Below are positions 46,340 through 56,370 of a stretch of DNA of 64,000 bases, piece by piece. Position numbers and translations under genes: made by a program. The notes under the pieces were generated by a model. The model was given only the letters and a program-made list of their open reading frames with translations. It was not told where the DNA came from and did no database searches. Each line of letters begins with the position of its first letter. The first letter of the stretch is position 1. This DNA comes from JAWWOL01 sp963797535 (GTDB taxonomy: Bacteria > Actinomycetota > Actinomycetes > JAWWOL01): assembly GCA_963797535.1 (NCBI GenBank), contig CAWCPQ010000005.1, forward strand, positions 434,001-498,000, given 5' to 3'.

Positions 46340-46768
46340 TCAGCGCGGGTCGTGGATGGCGTGCCAGACCACGAGCCCGCCCTGCTTGGGCAGCGGCACC
46401 AGGTCACGGCGGTAGGACGCGTGCACCTCGGCCTCTCGGCGGGTCACGTCGCCGCGCGCAGCCTCGACCTCGGCGGTCAGCTCACGGACCCGGCCGAGCA
46501 GCGCTGCGACCTGGTTCTCGAGCTCGAGGATGCGCTTGACGCCGGCCAGGTTGACGCCGTCCTCCTGCGACAGCCGCTGCACCTCACGCAGCTGGCGGAC
46601 GTCGCGGGCGGAGTAGCGCCGACCACGACCGGCCGAGCGGTCAGGGGAGACCAACCCGAGCCGGTCGTACGTGCGCAGCGTCTGCGGGTGCATACCGGCC
46701 AGCTGGGCAGCGACCGAGATGACGAAGACGGGAGCGTCATCGTCGAGCGGACCCCACCCGGCGGTCAT
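46340..46768 (-). CDS. hspR: Heat-shock repressor HspR (MerR family)
   Basis: 142 residues. N-terminal MerR helix-turn-helix (VISVAAQLAGMHPQTLRTYDRLGLV) and wing, followed by a coiled coil (~80-115). HspR binds HAIR inverted repeats with DnaK as co-repressor and shuts down dnaK, clpB and related genes when free DnaK is plentiful. ATG overlaps the dnaJ stop. Two HAIR sites lie upstream of dnaK. Confidence 0.95.
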   Translation of the reverse strand: MTAGWGPLDDDAPVFVISVAAQLAGMHPQTLRTYDRLGLVSPDRSAGRGRRYSARDVRQLREVQRLSQEDGVNLAGVKRILELENQVAALLGRVRELTAEVEAARGDVTRREAEVHASYRRDLVPLPKQGGLVVWHAIHDPR

Positions 46769-47928
46769 GCCCGGCCATCCGCTCCCGGCGACAGATGGCC
46801 GCGTGGGTCATCGGTGGCCGTGGCTGCCGCGTAGGCCTCCAGCGCGGCCTTGGCATCGTCGGAAAGCGTTGGTGGCACGGCAACTTCCATCGAGACGAGC
46901 AGGTCGCCGCGGGTGCCGTCCTTGTGCGGGACGCCGCGTCCCTTGACCCGGAACGTGCGGCCCGTCGTGGTGCCCGGCGGGATCTTCAACGAGACGTTTG
47001 CCCCGCCCAGCGTCGGCACCGAGACCGTCGCACCCAGCGCCGCCTCGGGGAACGTGACCGGCACGGACAACGTGAGGTTGTCGTCCCGGCGCCCGAAGAC
47101 GGCGTGCGGCTTGACGTGCACGAGCACGGTGAGGTCACCGTTGGGCCCGCCGCGGTCGCCGGCCATGCCCTTGCCCTTGAGCCGGATCCGTTGCCCATCA
47201 GCAACTCCGGCCGGGATACGGACGTTGATGATGCGCTCGGTCTTGACCTGTCCCTCGCCGGCGCAGGTGGGACACGGGTCGTCGATGAGGCGCCCGGTGC
47301 CCCGGCACTCGACACAAGGGTCAGCGAGGCTGAAACCACCGACGTTCTTGGAGGTGATGCCGGTGCCGGAGCAGACCGGGCAGACCCTCGGCATGGTCCC
47401 CGGCTTGGCACCGCTGCCGTAGCACGTCGGACACTGGCCGGGGGTGCTCATGCGCAGCGGAACCGTAGCGCCTTCAACGGCTTCCGCGAAATCGAGGGTG
47501 ACCTCGGAGGTGACGTCGGCGCCCCGGCGAGGCTGACTGGTACGCCGGCCGGAGCCGCCGAACAGGCCGCCGAAGATGTCGCCGATGCCTCCGCCGGAGC
47601 CACCACCAGCACCGCCGAGCAGGTCACCGAAGTCGAACGTGCTCGTCGTGGTGCCACCACCGGCGCCGGGGTTCGACCGCAGCCGGCCGGAGCCGAACAG
47701 GCTGCGCGCCTCGTCGTACTCCTTGCGCTTGGCGTCGTCGGAGAGCACCGAGTAGGCCTCGGACACCTCCTTGAACTTCTCCTCCGCGGCCGCATCGCCC
47801 TTGTTGCGGTCGGGGTGGTACTTCTGAGCCAGCTTGCGGTAAGCCTTCTTCACGTCGGCTGCCGGCGCGGACTTGGGCACGCCGAGAACGGCGTAGTAGT
47901 CCTTCTCGATGTAGTCACGCGTGCTCAC
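46765..47928 (-). CDS. dnaJ: Chaperone DnaJ
   Basis: 387 residues: J domain 10-75 with HPD in KYHPDRNKG, Gly/Phe-rich linker (~88-130), zinc domain with four CxxCxGxG motifs (CPTCYGSG, CPVCSGTG, CVECRGTG, CPTCAGEG), substrate-binding C-terminal domains. Stimulates DnaK ATPase. GTG at 47928 follows GGGAGG. It is the DnaJ1-type copy of the dnaK operon. Confidence 0.97.
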   Translation of the reverse strand: MSTRDYIEKDYYAVLGVPKSAPAADVKKAYRKLAQKYHPDRNKGDAAAEEKFKEVSEAYSVLSDDAKRKEYDEARSLFGSGRLRSNPGAGGGTTTSTFDFGDLLGGAGGGSGGGIGDIFGGLFGGSGRRTSQPRRGADVTSEVTLDFAEAVEGATVPLRMSTPGQCPTCYGSGAKPGTMPRVCPVCSGTGITSKNVGGFSLADPCVECRGTGRLIDDPCPTCAGEGQVKTERIINVRIPAGVADGQRIRLKGKGMAGDRGGPNGDLTVLVHVKPHAVFGRRDDNLTLSVPVTFPEAALGATVSVPTLGGANVSLKIPPGTTTGRTFRVKGRGVPHKDGTRGDLLVSMEVAVPPTLSDDAKAALEAYAAATATDDPRGHLSPGADGRA

Positions 47929-47971
47929 GACGCACCTCCCTCAGCAGACGTACCGACTGAACAAACCAACG

Positions 47972-48657
47972 TCACTCTTGGCCCGGCGCGTCGGGCTCCA
48001 CCACGTCATCAGCGACGTCGTCGACCACGTCAACCGTGTCGGCCTCGACCACCACGACATCCTCGGGCTCGACGACGCCGACCCGAGCCGGCCGCAGCAC
48101 CCGGTCGCCGAGCCGGTAGCCCGGCTGGTAGACCTGAGCCGCGGTCGGCGCCTCGACGTCCGCCGAGTAGCCGTGCGTCAGTGCCTCGTGCAGCTGCGGG
48201 TCGAAAGCGTCGCCGGGCACGGCAAACTGCTGCAACCCGAGCTTGGCCACGATCGCCTCGAGCGCCTCGGCGACGGACTTGAAGCCGCCTTCGAGCTCGC
48301 CGTGATCACGGGCCCGGCCGATGTCGTCGAGTACGGGCAGCAGGTTGCTGAGCACGCCGGCCAACGCGATCTCCTGCGTGGCAACCCGGTCACGCTCGAC
48401 GCGCCGGCGGTAGTTGGCGTACTCCGCCTGCACGCGCTGCAGATCCGCCGTGCGCTCGGACAGCTCGACCGAGAAGTCGGCAGCCGGGACCGCGTCGGTC
48501 CCCTCGCCGGCGGGCGGGGCGGCGCCCGCGGGCACCGCCCCCTCCGCTGCGGGGACGTCGGTCACGTCAACCGGCGGCTGACGCAGCTCGCCGGTCTCCG
48601 GGTCGATGCGCCGACGGTCGCGGACTACGGGCTCGCCGAGGTCCTCGAACCGTCCGC

Positions 48658-48661
<4 letters not shown>
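47972..48661 (-). CDS. grpE: Nucleotide exchange factor GrpE
   Basis: 229 residues: disordered acidic/Pro-rich N-terminus (1-65), long helix (~66-120), beta-domain with FDPQLHEALTHGYS near 160, and an unusually acidic Asp/Val-rich C-terminal tail (~195-229). Releases ADP from DnaK. GTG at 48661 overlaps the dnaK stop by 4 nt. Confidence 0.95.
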
Positions 48662-50496
<1,835 letters not shown>

Positions 50497-50539
50497 GTGA
50501 TGCCTCCTGCTGACTATGGGGTTACCGTGGATCTGTGAA

Positions 50540-50560
50540 ATTGAGTCGTCCGGGCTCAAG
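50540..50560 (-). promoter_or_regulatory. HAIR operator 1 (HspR site) of dnaK
   Basis: ATTGAGT-N7-GCTCAAG, one base per half away from the consensus CTTGAGT-N7-ACTCAAG. It is 44 bp upstream of the dnaK start. HspR, encoded at the operon's end, would bind here to repress. Confidence 0.85.
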
Positions 50561-50592
50561 TGTGCGCCACGGCGATCGTGCCGTCAACCTGA

Positions 50593-50613
50593 CTTGAGCG
50601 TGGTCGACTCAAC
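50593..50613 (-). promoter_or_regulatory. HAIR operator 2 (HspR site) of dnaK
   Basis: CTTGAGC-N7-ACTCAAC, a second HAIR 53 bp from the first (start to start). It is 64 bp before the divergent aldo/keto reductase start, so HspR could affect that gene too. Confidence 0.82.
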
Positions 50614-50676
50614 TTTCTGTTTCAACGTCTGGCAAGGCTCTCCATTCCCGTCCGCTGCACCTGCTGAAAGGCCGTC

Positions 50677-51456
50677 ATGACCGCGATCTCCGACCTCGGC
50701 AGCTCCAAGCTCGCCAACGGCGCCATCCCGCTCGTTGGCTTCGGCACCTGGCGGCTGTCCGGTGCCTCGGCGCAGGAGTCCACGACCAACGCGTTGCTTG
50801 CCGGCTACCGGCACATCGACACGGCCACGATGTACGCCAACGAGGCCGAGGTGGGTGCAGCGCTGCGTGCCTCGGGGGTTCCCCGTACCGACGTCTTCAT
50901 CACCACCAAGCTGCCAGCCGAACGAGCGGGCCGCGAGCGCAGGACGATCGAGGAGAGCCTGACCAAGCTGGGCGTGGACCAGGTCGACCTGTGGCTGATC
51001 CACTGGCCGCCCGGCGGGGTCGGGCTGCCGGTGTGGCGCGAGTTCATCAAGGCGCGCGACGAGGGGTTGGTCGCGGACATCGGGGTGAGCAACTACTCGC
51101 TCGATCAGATCGACCGGCTGATCGCCGAGACCGGGGTCACCCCTGCGGTCAACCAGATCAAGTGGGGACCGTTCCTGTTCGACCCCGCCGTGCTCGCCGG
51201 GCACCAGTCGCGAGGCGTGGTGCTCGAGGGCTACAGCCCGTTCCGGTCGGGGCCGCTGGACAACCCGACGCTGGTGGCGATTGCGACGCAGCTGGGTCGT
51301 ACGGTGCCTCAGGTGATCGTCCGCTGGCACGTGCAGCACGGGATCGTGGTCATCCCGAAGTCCGCCCGGCCCGAGCGCATCGTGGGCAACGTCGACGTGA
51401 GCGGGTTCGAGCTGTCCGACGAGCAGATGGCGGCGATCGACGCGCTGGGCGGGTGA
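50677..51456 (+). CDS. Aldo/keto reductase
   Basis: 259-residue NADPH-dependent TIM-barrel enzyme reducing aldehydes/ketones. The catalytic tetrad is visible: Asp and Tyr in HIDTATMYANE, Lys in ITTKLP, His in LIHWPP; NADP-binding IPKSARPERI near 225. ATG at 50677 follows GAAAGG. Divergent from dnaK across the HAIR region. Confidence 0.93.
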   Translation: MTAISDLGSSKLANGAIPLVGFGTWRLSGASAQESTTNALLAGYRHIDTATMYANEAEVGAALRASGVPRTDVFITTKLPAERAGRERRTIEESLTKLGVDQVDLWLIHWPPGGVGLPVWREFIKARDEGLVADIGVSNYSLDQIDRLIAETGVTPAVNQIKWGPFLFDPAVLAGHQSRGVVLEGYSPFRSGPLDNPTLVAIATQLGRTVPQVIVRWHVQHGIVVIPKSARPERIVGNVDVSGFELSDEQMAAIDALGG

Positions 51457-51465
51457 CCTAACCCA

Positions 51466-51531
51466 GCGCCGATCTAGGAGATCCTGCCCGTCTGAGGCCA
51501 CCGAAACGGGCAGGATCGCCAAGGTCGGCGC
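51466..51531. terminator. Long hairpin between convergent aldo/keto reductase and DUF559 genes
   Basis: 26-bp stem with three mismatches and a 14-nt loop, GCGCCGATC at the base and GATCCTGCCCGT near the tip. A second overlapping inverted repeat (CGCTGGG ... CCCAGCG, 51443-51468) spans the reductase stop and may be an alternative fold. No U-tract. Confidence 0.6.
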
Positions 51532-51541
51532 GTACCGCAGA

Positions 51542-52429
51542 TCAGACCCGCTTCGCGTACTCGGTGGTCACCTCGTCGATGATCACCTCGGGCCGCAGGT
51601 AGTAGTCGTCGCCCGTATAGCGCAACGTGTGCCACTGCAGTCCCTGCAGCTCGTTGTGCCGCCGGTGATCGCGTACGCGAACCCTGGCCTCACCGTGGAT
51701 CTGGCCGTCGAACTCGACCCCGAGCCGCAGTGCACGCCAGCCCATGTCGATCCGCGCCGCCGTGCTCCCGTCGGTGCGGTAGACCCTGATCTGCGTCTCG
51801 AGCCCGGGCAGCCCGGCTGTCAGCGTCAGCAACATCCGCAGTCGGCTCTCCATCGGCGACTCCACCCAGCGGTCCGCGAGCGCCACCACAGCCGGGACAC
51901 TGCGCACGCCGCGCCAGCCCGGATGCCCGGCCGCATAGTCGAGCAGCCTGTCGGGAGTGATCAGTCCCTTGTGCCAAAAGGCGTCGACGGCCACCACCGC
52001 CTCGACCGGGTCGGGGCGCCGAGCCAGGTCGAACGCCGTGCGCAGCGGCCGGGTGACCGGGACACCAGCCCGTACAACGATGTCCTCCGGCGGCAGCTCG
52101 GCCTGCCGCACGCGGAGCAGGCCACGCGATCCCACTGTCAACCCCCGGGGCACGGTCACCTCGAACAGGTCGTCGGTGCGGCCGATGTCCAGCCCGAGCA
52201 GCCAAGCCGCCGACAGACCGGACAGTACGGCATCGGTCGGCAGGACAAGCCGGATCGCTGCCAGCCGCAGCCGTTCGGAGTCGAGCACGTCGGCGGCGAC
52301 GTAGACGTCCCGGCAGACGCGGCGAAACCGGCCACCTCGCAGTTGCTTGTACGAAACCCCCATCGCCACCGCGTCGGCAACCAGGAAAGGCTGGCCGCTG
52401 AGCAGGGTCGCTGGCACCGGTTGCGTCAT
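51542..52429 (-). CDS. AbiEi-like N-terminal domain / DUF559 nuclease-like protein
   Basis: 295 residues. The N-terminal ~60 residues resemble the winged-helix of AbiEi-type antitoxins (DAVAMGVSYKQLRGGRFRRV); the C-terminal ~100 residues are a DUF559/Vsr-like fold with GVEFDGQIHG and RHNELQGLQWHTLRYT, where the acidic EFDG pattern fits a restriction-endonuclease-like active site. Common stand-alone actinobacterial family, no toxin partner here. Function not established. Confidence 0.75.
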   Translation of the reverse strand: MTQPVPATLLSGQPFLVADAVAMGVSYKQLRGGRFRRVCRDVYVAADVLDSERLRLAAIRLVLPTDAVLSGLSAAWLLGLDIGRTDDLFEVTVPRGLTVGSRGLLRVRQAELPPEDIVVRAGVPVTRPLRTAFDLARRPDPVEAVVAVDAFWHKGLITPDRLLDYAAGHPGWRGVRSVPAVVALADRWVESPMESRLRMLLTLTAGLPGLETQIRVYRTDGSTAARIDMGWRALRLGVEFDGQIHGEARVRVRDHRRHNELQGLQWHTLRYTGDDYYLRPEVIIDEVTTEYAKRV

Positions 52430-52531
52430 GGGCAGCAGCGTGGCGCAGGTGGCCCGGCCCGGCAGAAGTTGTCCACAGACGGCCGGCCACGGCTGTGGAT
52501 AACCGGGCCTGTCCGGGCGAGGTCCCCCGCC

Positions 52532-52587
52532 GATCTTGGACTTCCTGCCCGTCCGCCGCGGACCAGATGGGCAGGAGGTCCAAGATC
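52532..52587. repeat. GATC-capped hairpin in a divergent promoter region
   Basis: 22-bp stem (GATCTTGGAC at the base, CCTGCCCGTC near the tip, one mismatch and one G-T pair), 12-nt loop. Unlike the others it lies between divergent genes, 25 bp before the ackA -10 box, so it cannot be a 3' terminator for either gene and may instead act as an operator or cruciform. Confidence 0.6.
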
Positions 52588-52611
52588 CCTAACGGCCACC
52601 AGGGCGGGGCG

Positions 52612-52617
52612 TAGGGT
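52612..52617 (+). promoter_or_regulatory. -10 box giving a leaderless ackA mRNA
   Basis: TAGGGT is 7 nt before the ackA GTG and no Shine-Dalgarno sequence precedes it. Confidence 0.5.
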
Positions 52618-52624
52618 CGGACCC

Positions 52625-53821
52625 GTGGCCGCCCCCTACTCCGTCCTCGTCCTCAACTGCGGCAGCTCCTCGGTCAAGTGGGCCGTCGTCGACCCGGAGT
52701 CCGGCGAGACATCGACCTCCGGGGTGGCCGAGCGGTTGATGACGCCGGAGGCGCGGCTGCGGACCCGGGTGGCCGGCGGTGAGTGGCAGGACACGTCGAT
52801 GCCGGGGCTGACGCCCGGAAACGCTGTACAGCAAGCGATCCGGCTCGTACGCGAACTGCCCGACGTAGTGATCGGCGGGGTGGGGCACCGCGTCGTGCAC
52901 GGTGGCGAACGGTTCACCTCGTCGGTGCTGATCGACCCCGATGTGGTGATGGCGATCACGGCGGTCGAGGCTCTGGCTCCGCTGCACATCCCGGTCAATC
53001 TGGCCGGTATCCGCGCCGCCAAGCTCGAGCTGCCGGACGTTGCGCACGTCGCGGTGTTCGACACCGCGTTCCACCAGACCATGCCGGCGACCGCGTTCCG
53101 TTATGCCGTGCCGCAGGAGTGGTACGCCGCTCACGGTGTCCGGCGGTACGGGTTCCACGGCACGAGCCACCGCTTCGTCAGCGCAGAGGCGGCGGCGTTG
53201 CTGGGCAAGCCGGTCGAGGAGCTGGCGTTGGTGACAGCCCACCTCGGCAACGGCTGCAGCGCCGCCGCCGTGCTCGGCGGGCGGTCGGTGGACACGACAA
53301 TGGGCCTGACGCCGCTCGAGGGACTGGTGATGGGTACGCGGTCCGGCGACGTGGACCCGGCACTGTTCGGCTACCTCTACGACCGGGCCGGCATGGAGGT
53401 CGCCGACGTGACCGAGGCTCTCAACAACAGCAGCGGCCTGCTCGGGCTGTCCGGCCTGAGCAACGACCTGCGCACGATCGAGGCCGCGACGGACAACCCC
53501 GCAGCGGTGCTGGCACTCGAGGTCTTCTGCTACCGGCTGGCCAAGGCCATCGCCGCGCTGGTCGTCGCCATGGGCCGTCTCGACGCCCTCGTCTTCACCG
53601 GCGGCATCGGCGAGAACAGCAACGTCGTACGGTCGAAAGTGCTGGCACTACTGGGTTTTCTCGGCCTCGAGGAGAACATCATCGCCAACGCCGACCACGG
53701 CAAGCACCACGGCGGGCGGGTGAGCCTGATGGGGCACCCGGTCGCCCTCGTGATCCCCACCAACGAGGAGCTCGTCATCGCCAGGGACACGGCCGCGATC
53801 GTGGACAGGGCAATCGCGTGA
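52625..53821 (+). CDS. ackA: Acetate kinase
   Basis: 398 residues, converts acetyl phosphate and ADP to acetate and ATP. Family motifs: VLNCGSSSVKW at the N-terminus, GHRVVHGGERF near 90, FHGTSHRFVS near 180, HLGNGCS near 205, and FTGGIGENS near 320. GTG at 52625 (probably leaderless) gives normal length. The stop overlaps the pta start (GTGA), so the acetate pathway is one unit in the order ackA-pta. Confidence 0.96.
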   Translation: MAAPYSVLVLNCGSSSVKWAVVDPESGETSTSGVAERLMTPEARLRTRVAGGEWQDTSMPGLTPGNAVQQAIRLVRELPDVVIGGVGHRVVHGGERFTSSVLIDPDVVMAITAVEALAPLHIPVNLAGIRAAKLELPDVAHVAVFDTAFHQTMPATAFRYAVPQEWYAAHGVRRYGFHGTSHRFVSAEAAALLGKPVEELALVTAHLGNGCSAAAVLGGRSVDTTMGLTPLEGLVMGTRSGDVDPALFGYLYDRAGMEVADVTEALNNSSGLLGLSGLSNDLRTIEAATDNPAAVLALEVFCYRLAKAIAALVVAMGRLDALVFTGGIGENSNVVRSKVLALLGFLGLEENIIANADHGKHHGGRVSLMGHPVALVIPTNEELVIARDTAAIVDRAIA

Positions 53822-55909
53822 CGCACACCGTCCTGGTCGTGCCCACCGGCCACGGCATCGGGCTGACCGCGACCTGCCTCGGCCTGGTCCGGGCCCTCGA
53901 CCGCATCGGCGTCCCGGTCGCGTTCTGCAAGCCGATCGCCCAGCCGGGCCACGACTCGGTGGCGCCGGCGCGGACTGCGTCGCTGCTGCGGCTGGCGACC
54001 AGCCTCAACCCTCCGGAGGCGATCTCGGTCGCCGCCGCGGAGGCCTTGCTCAGCATCGGCGACATCGACACCTTGATGGAGCAGGTCGTGGCGCTGACGG
54101 CAACGGTGGCGTCCGGCCCCGGCGTACTCATCATCGAAGGCTTGGTACCGGGGCAGAGTCACATGTACGCCGCCAGGGTCAACCTCGCCCTTGCCAAGGC
54201 CCTGGACGCCTCCGTCATCCTCGTCGGAGCTCCCGCCGAAGGCAGCGAGAGCGCCGAGACCTCCGGCCTGGTCGAGGAACTGGCCGAGAACATGGCGATC
54301 GCGGCCAACACCTACCGCGCCGGCGAGGACGTCAGGGTGATCGGCTCCATCGTCAACCGGGTTCCGCCGGAGTCGGCCGACCTCATCGGCACCGAGCTCG
54401 CGAAGCGCGGGCTGCACTGCGTGGGCGCCGTACCGCTGACTCCGGAGATGTCCCGGTTGCGGGTGCTCGACCTGGCCAGGGCGCTGGACGCCTACGTGCT
54501 CAACGAGGGCGACTGGCGCACCCGCCGCATCCACGAAGTCTCGGTCTGCGCGCAGTCGGTGCCCGGTGTGCTGAGTGCGCTGTCCGAGGGCCGACTGGTG
54601 GTCACCCCTGGCGACCGGCTCGACGTGATCATGGCGAGCTGCCTCAAGGCTTTGGGCGGGGTACGCCTCGCGGCGCTGCTGCTCACCGCCGGCATCCGAG
54701 CCCGACCCCGCGTTGTGGGAGCTGACCGCCGCGGCGCGGGCGACCGGGCTGCCGATCCTGCTGGTCGAGGAGCCGACGTACGAGACGGCCAACGCGGTGC
54801 ACAGCGTCAGCACCGAGGTCGCCATCGACGACGCCGAGCGCGCCGAGATCGTGATGCGCGCCGTCGCCGACCATCTCGACGAGAAGTGGCTGCGCGCACT
54901 GGTCGATGACACCCACGAGCATCGGCTCAGCCCGGCCGCGTTCCGGCACCGGATCACGACCAGGGCCAGGGCCGCGCACAAGCGCATCGTGCTGCCCGAG
55001 GGCGCTGAGCCGCGGACGTTGCAGGCGGCCGTGATCTGCGCCGACCGCGGGCTGGCCGAGTGCGTCCTCCTGGGTCGCCCGGACGAGATTGCCGCCCAGG
55101 CAAGACTTCTCGGCCTGTCGTTTCCTCCAGGCATCACCGTGATCGACCCCGAGGAGGTGGCCGAGCGCTATGTCGGGCCGTACGTCGAGCTGCGCAAGCA
55201 CAAGGGCGCGACGGTCGACGTGGCCCGCGAGCAGCTCACCGACACCGTGGTGCTGGGCACGATGATGCTCAAGCTGGACGAGGTCGACGGACTCGTCGCC
55301 GGTGCCGTACACACGACGGCGCACACCCTGCGGCCGGCGCTCCAGCTGATCAAGACCGCGCCGGGTGCTGACCTCGTGTCGTCGGTGTTCTTCATGTGCC
55401 TGCCGGACGAAGTCATCGTCTACGGCGACTGCGCGGTCAATCCCAACCCGACGGCCGAGCAGCTCGCCGACATCGCCTTGCAGTCAGCGGCTTCTGCAGT
55501 GGCGTTCGGGATCGAGCCGCGGGTGGCGATGCTGAGCTATTCCACCGGCGGCTCCGGCAGCGGGTCGGACGTGGACCGGGTGGCCGAGGCGACCCGGATC
55601 GCCCGAGAGCGTGCGCCGCTGCTGGCGATCGACGGACCGTTGCAGTACGACGCCGCAGCGATTGCGAGCGTTGCAGCGTCGAAGCGGCCGGACTCCAAGG
55701 TTGCCGGCCGGGCAACGGTTTTCATCTTTCCGGACCTCAACACCGGCAACACGACCTACAAGGCGGTGCAGCGCGGCGCCGACGTCGTGAGCATCGGCCC
55801 GATGCTGCAGGGCCTGGCCAAGCCGGTGAACGACCTCAGTCGCGGAGCACTGGTCGAGGACATCGTCTACACGATCGCGGTGACGGCGATCCAGGCTACG
55901 GCGATCTGA
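53818..55909 (+). pseudogene. pta: Phosphate acetyltransferase, broken by a single-base insertion
   Basis: Long-type Pta (N-terminal P-loop-like/DRTGG region plus C-terminal PTA catalytic domain) converting acetyl-CoA and phosphate to acetyl phosphate. The first 293 codons read in one frame to LLLTAGI, the rest (WELTAAARATGLPI onward) in the next frame. Removing one C at 54696/54697 (ATCCGAG to ATCGAG) restores a 696-residue protein of normal length with GIEPDP at the junction. Both parts are fully conserved, so a consensus error is more likely than a dead gene; as given, it is frameshifted. GTG at 53818 overlaps the ackA stop. Confidence 0.9.
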
Positions 55910-55912
55910 CGC

Positions 55913-56323
55913 TCACTCGCCGGGCGGCGGGGGCGGGACTGCCTGGCTGGCGACGTACTCCTCCATGGTCGGGATCCGCCGACCGTCGTGACCGATCAGC
56001 TGCTTGGCCTCGGGGACGACCGGGACCGGCACGTAGTAGGTGTCGCGCGCCCAGATGTCCGTGAGTGCCAGCCGGCCACCCGTGAAGCACCAGATGAAGA
56101 CGAAAGGCCCAAGGATCATCAGCCCGATGACGCCAGTGGTCAGCACGCCCCAGGCAAGAACTATCAGCGGTATGCCGATGACGACTCCGGTCGCTACCAC
56201 CCGGCCGCCCGGCCCGAACGTGGAGGCGCCGGCGTACCACCGAGACTTCAGGTGCGGCAGAGCTTGGGGCACGGTCGCGGTCGGCGGGCGGAGTGCCGGC
56301 TCCTGCTCCGCCCCCTCGGTCAT
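55913..56323 (-). CDS. Small membrane protein, unknown function
   Basis: 136 residues with two adjacent helices (~45-85), cytoplasmic Pro-rich C-terminal end (PPPPPGE). The aromatic stretch ARDTYYVPVP after the second helix is unusual. No family. Stop lies 3 bp from the pta stop (convergent). ATG at 56323; TTG two codons earlier possible. Confidence 0.65.
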   Translation of the reverse strand: MTEGAEQEPALRPPTATVPQALPHLKSRWYAGASTFGPGGRVVATGVVIGIPLIVLAWGVLTTGVIGLMILGPFVFIWCFTGGRLALTDIWARDTYYVPVPVVPEAKQLIGHDGRRIPTMEEYVASQAVPPPPPGE

Positions 56324-56370
56324 GCTCAAGGAATCGGCTTTCGCATCGCCGGACTTGATCCCGCAGTCGT

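Noticed and set aside
45763..46539. Long open frames with 28-residue repeats through the hairpin array (both strands)
   Set aside because: They exist only because the 84-bp period is divisible by three. There is no ribosome site, they are open on both strands at once, and they overlap hspR antisense.
50547..50606. Exact -35/-10 boxes for the dnaK promoter
   Set aside because: Several overlapping TTGAGC/TTGACG options exist without a convincing -10; only the HAIR sites are clear enough to report.
52432..52531. Toxin partner for the AbiEi-like protein
   Set aside because: No open frame of suitable size or AbiEii-type nucleotidyltransferase motif is present on either side.
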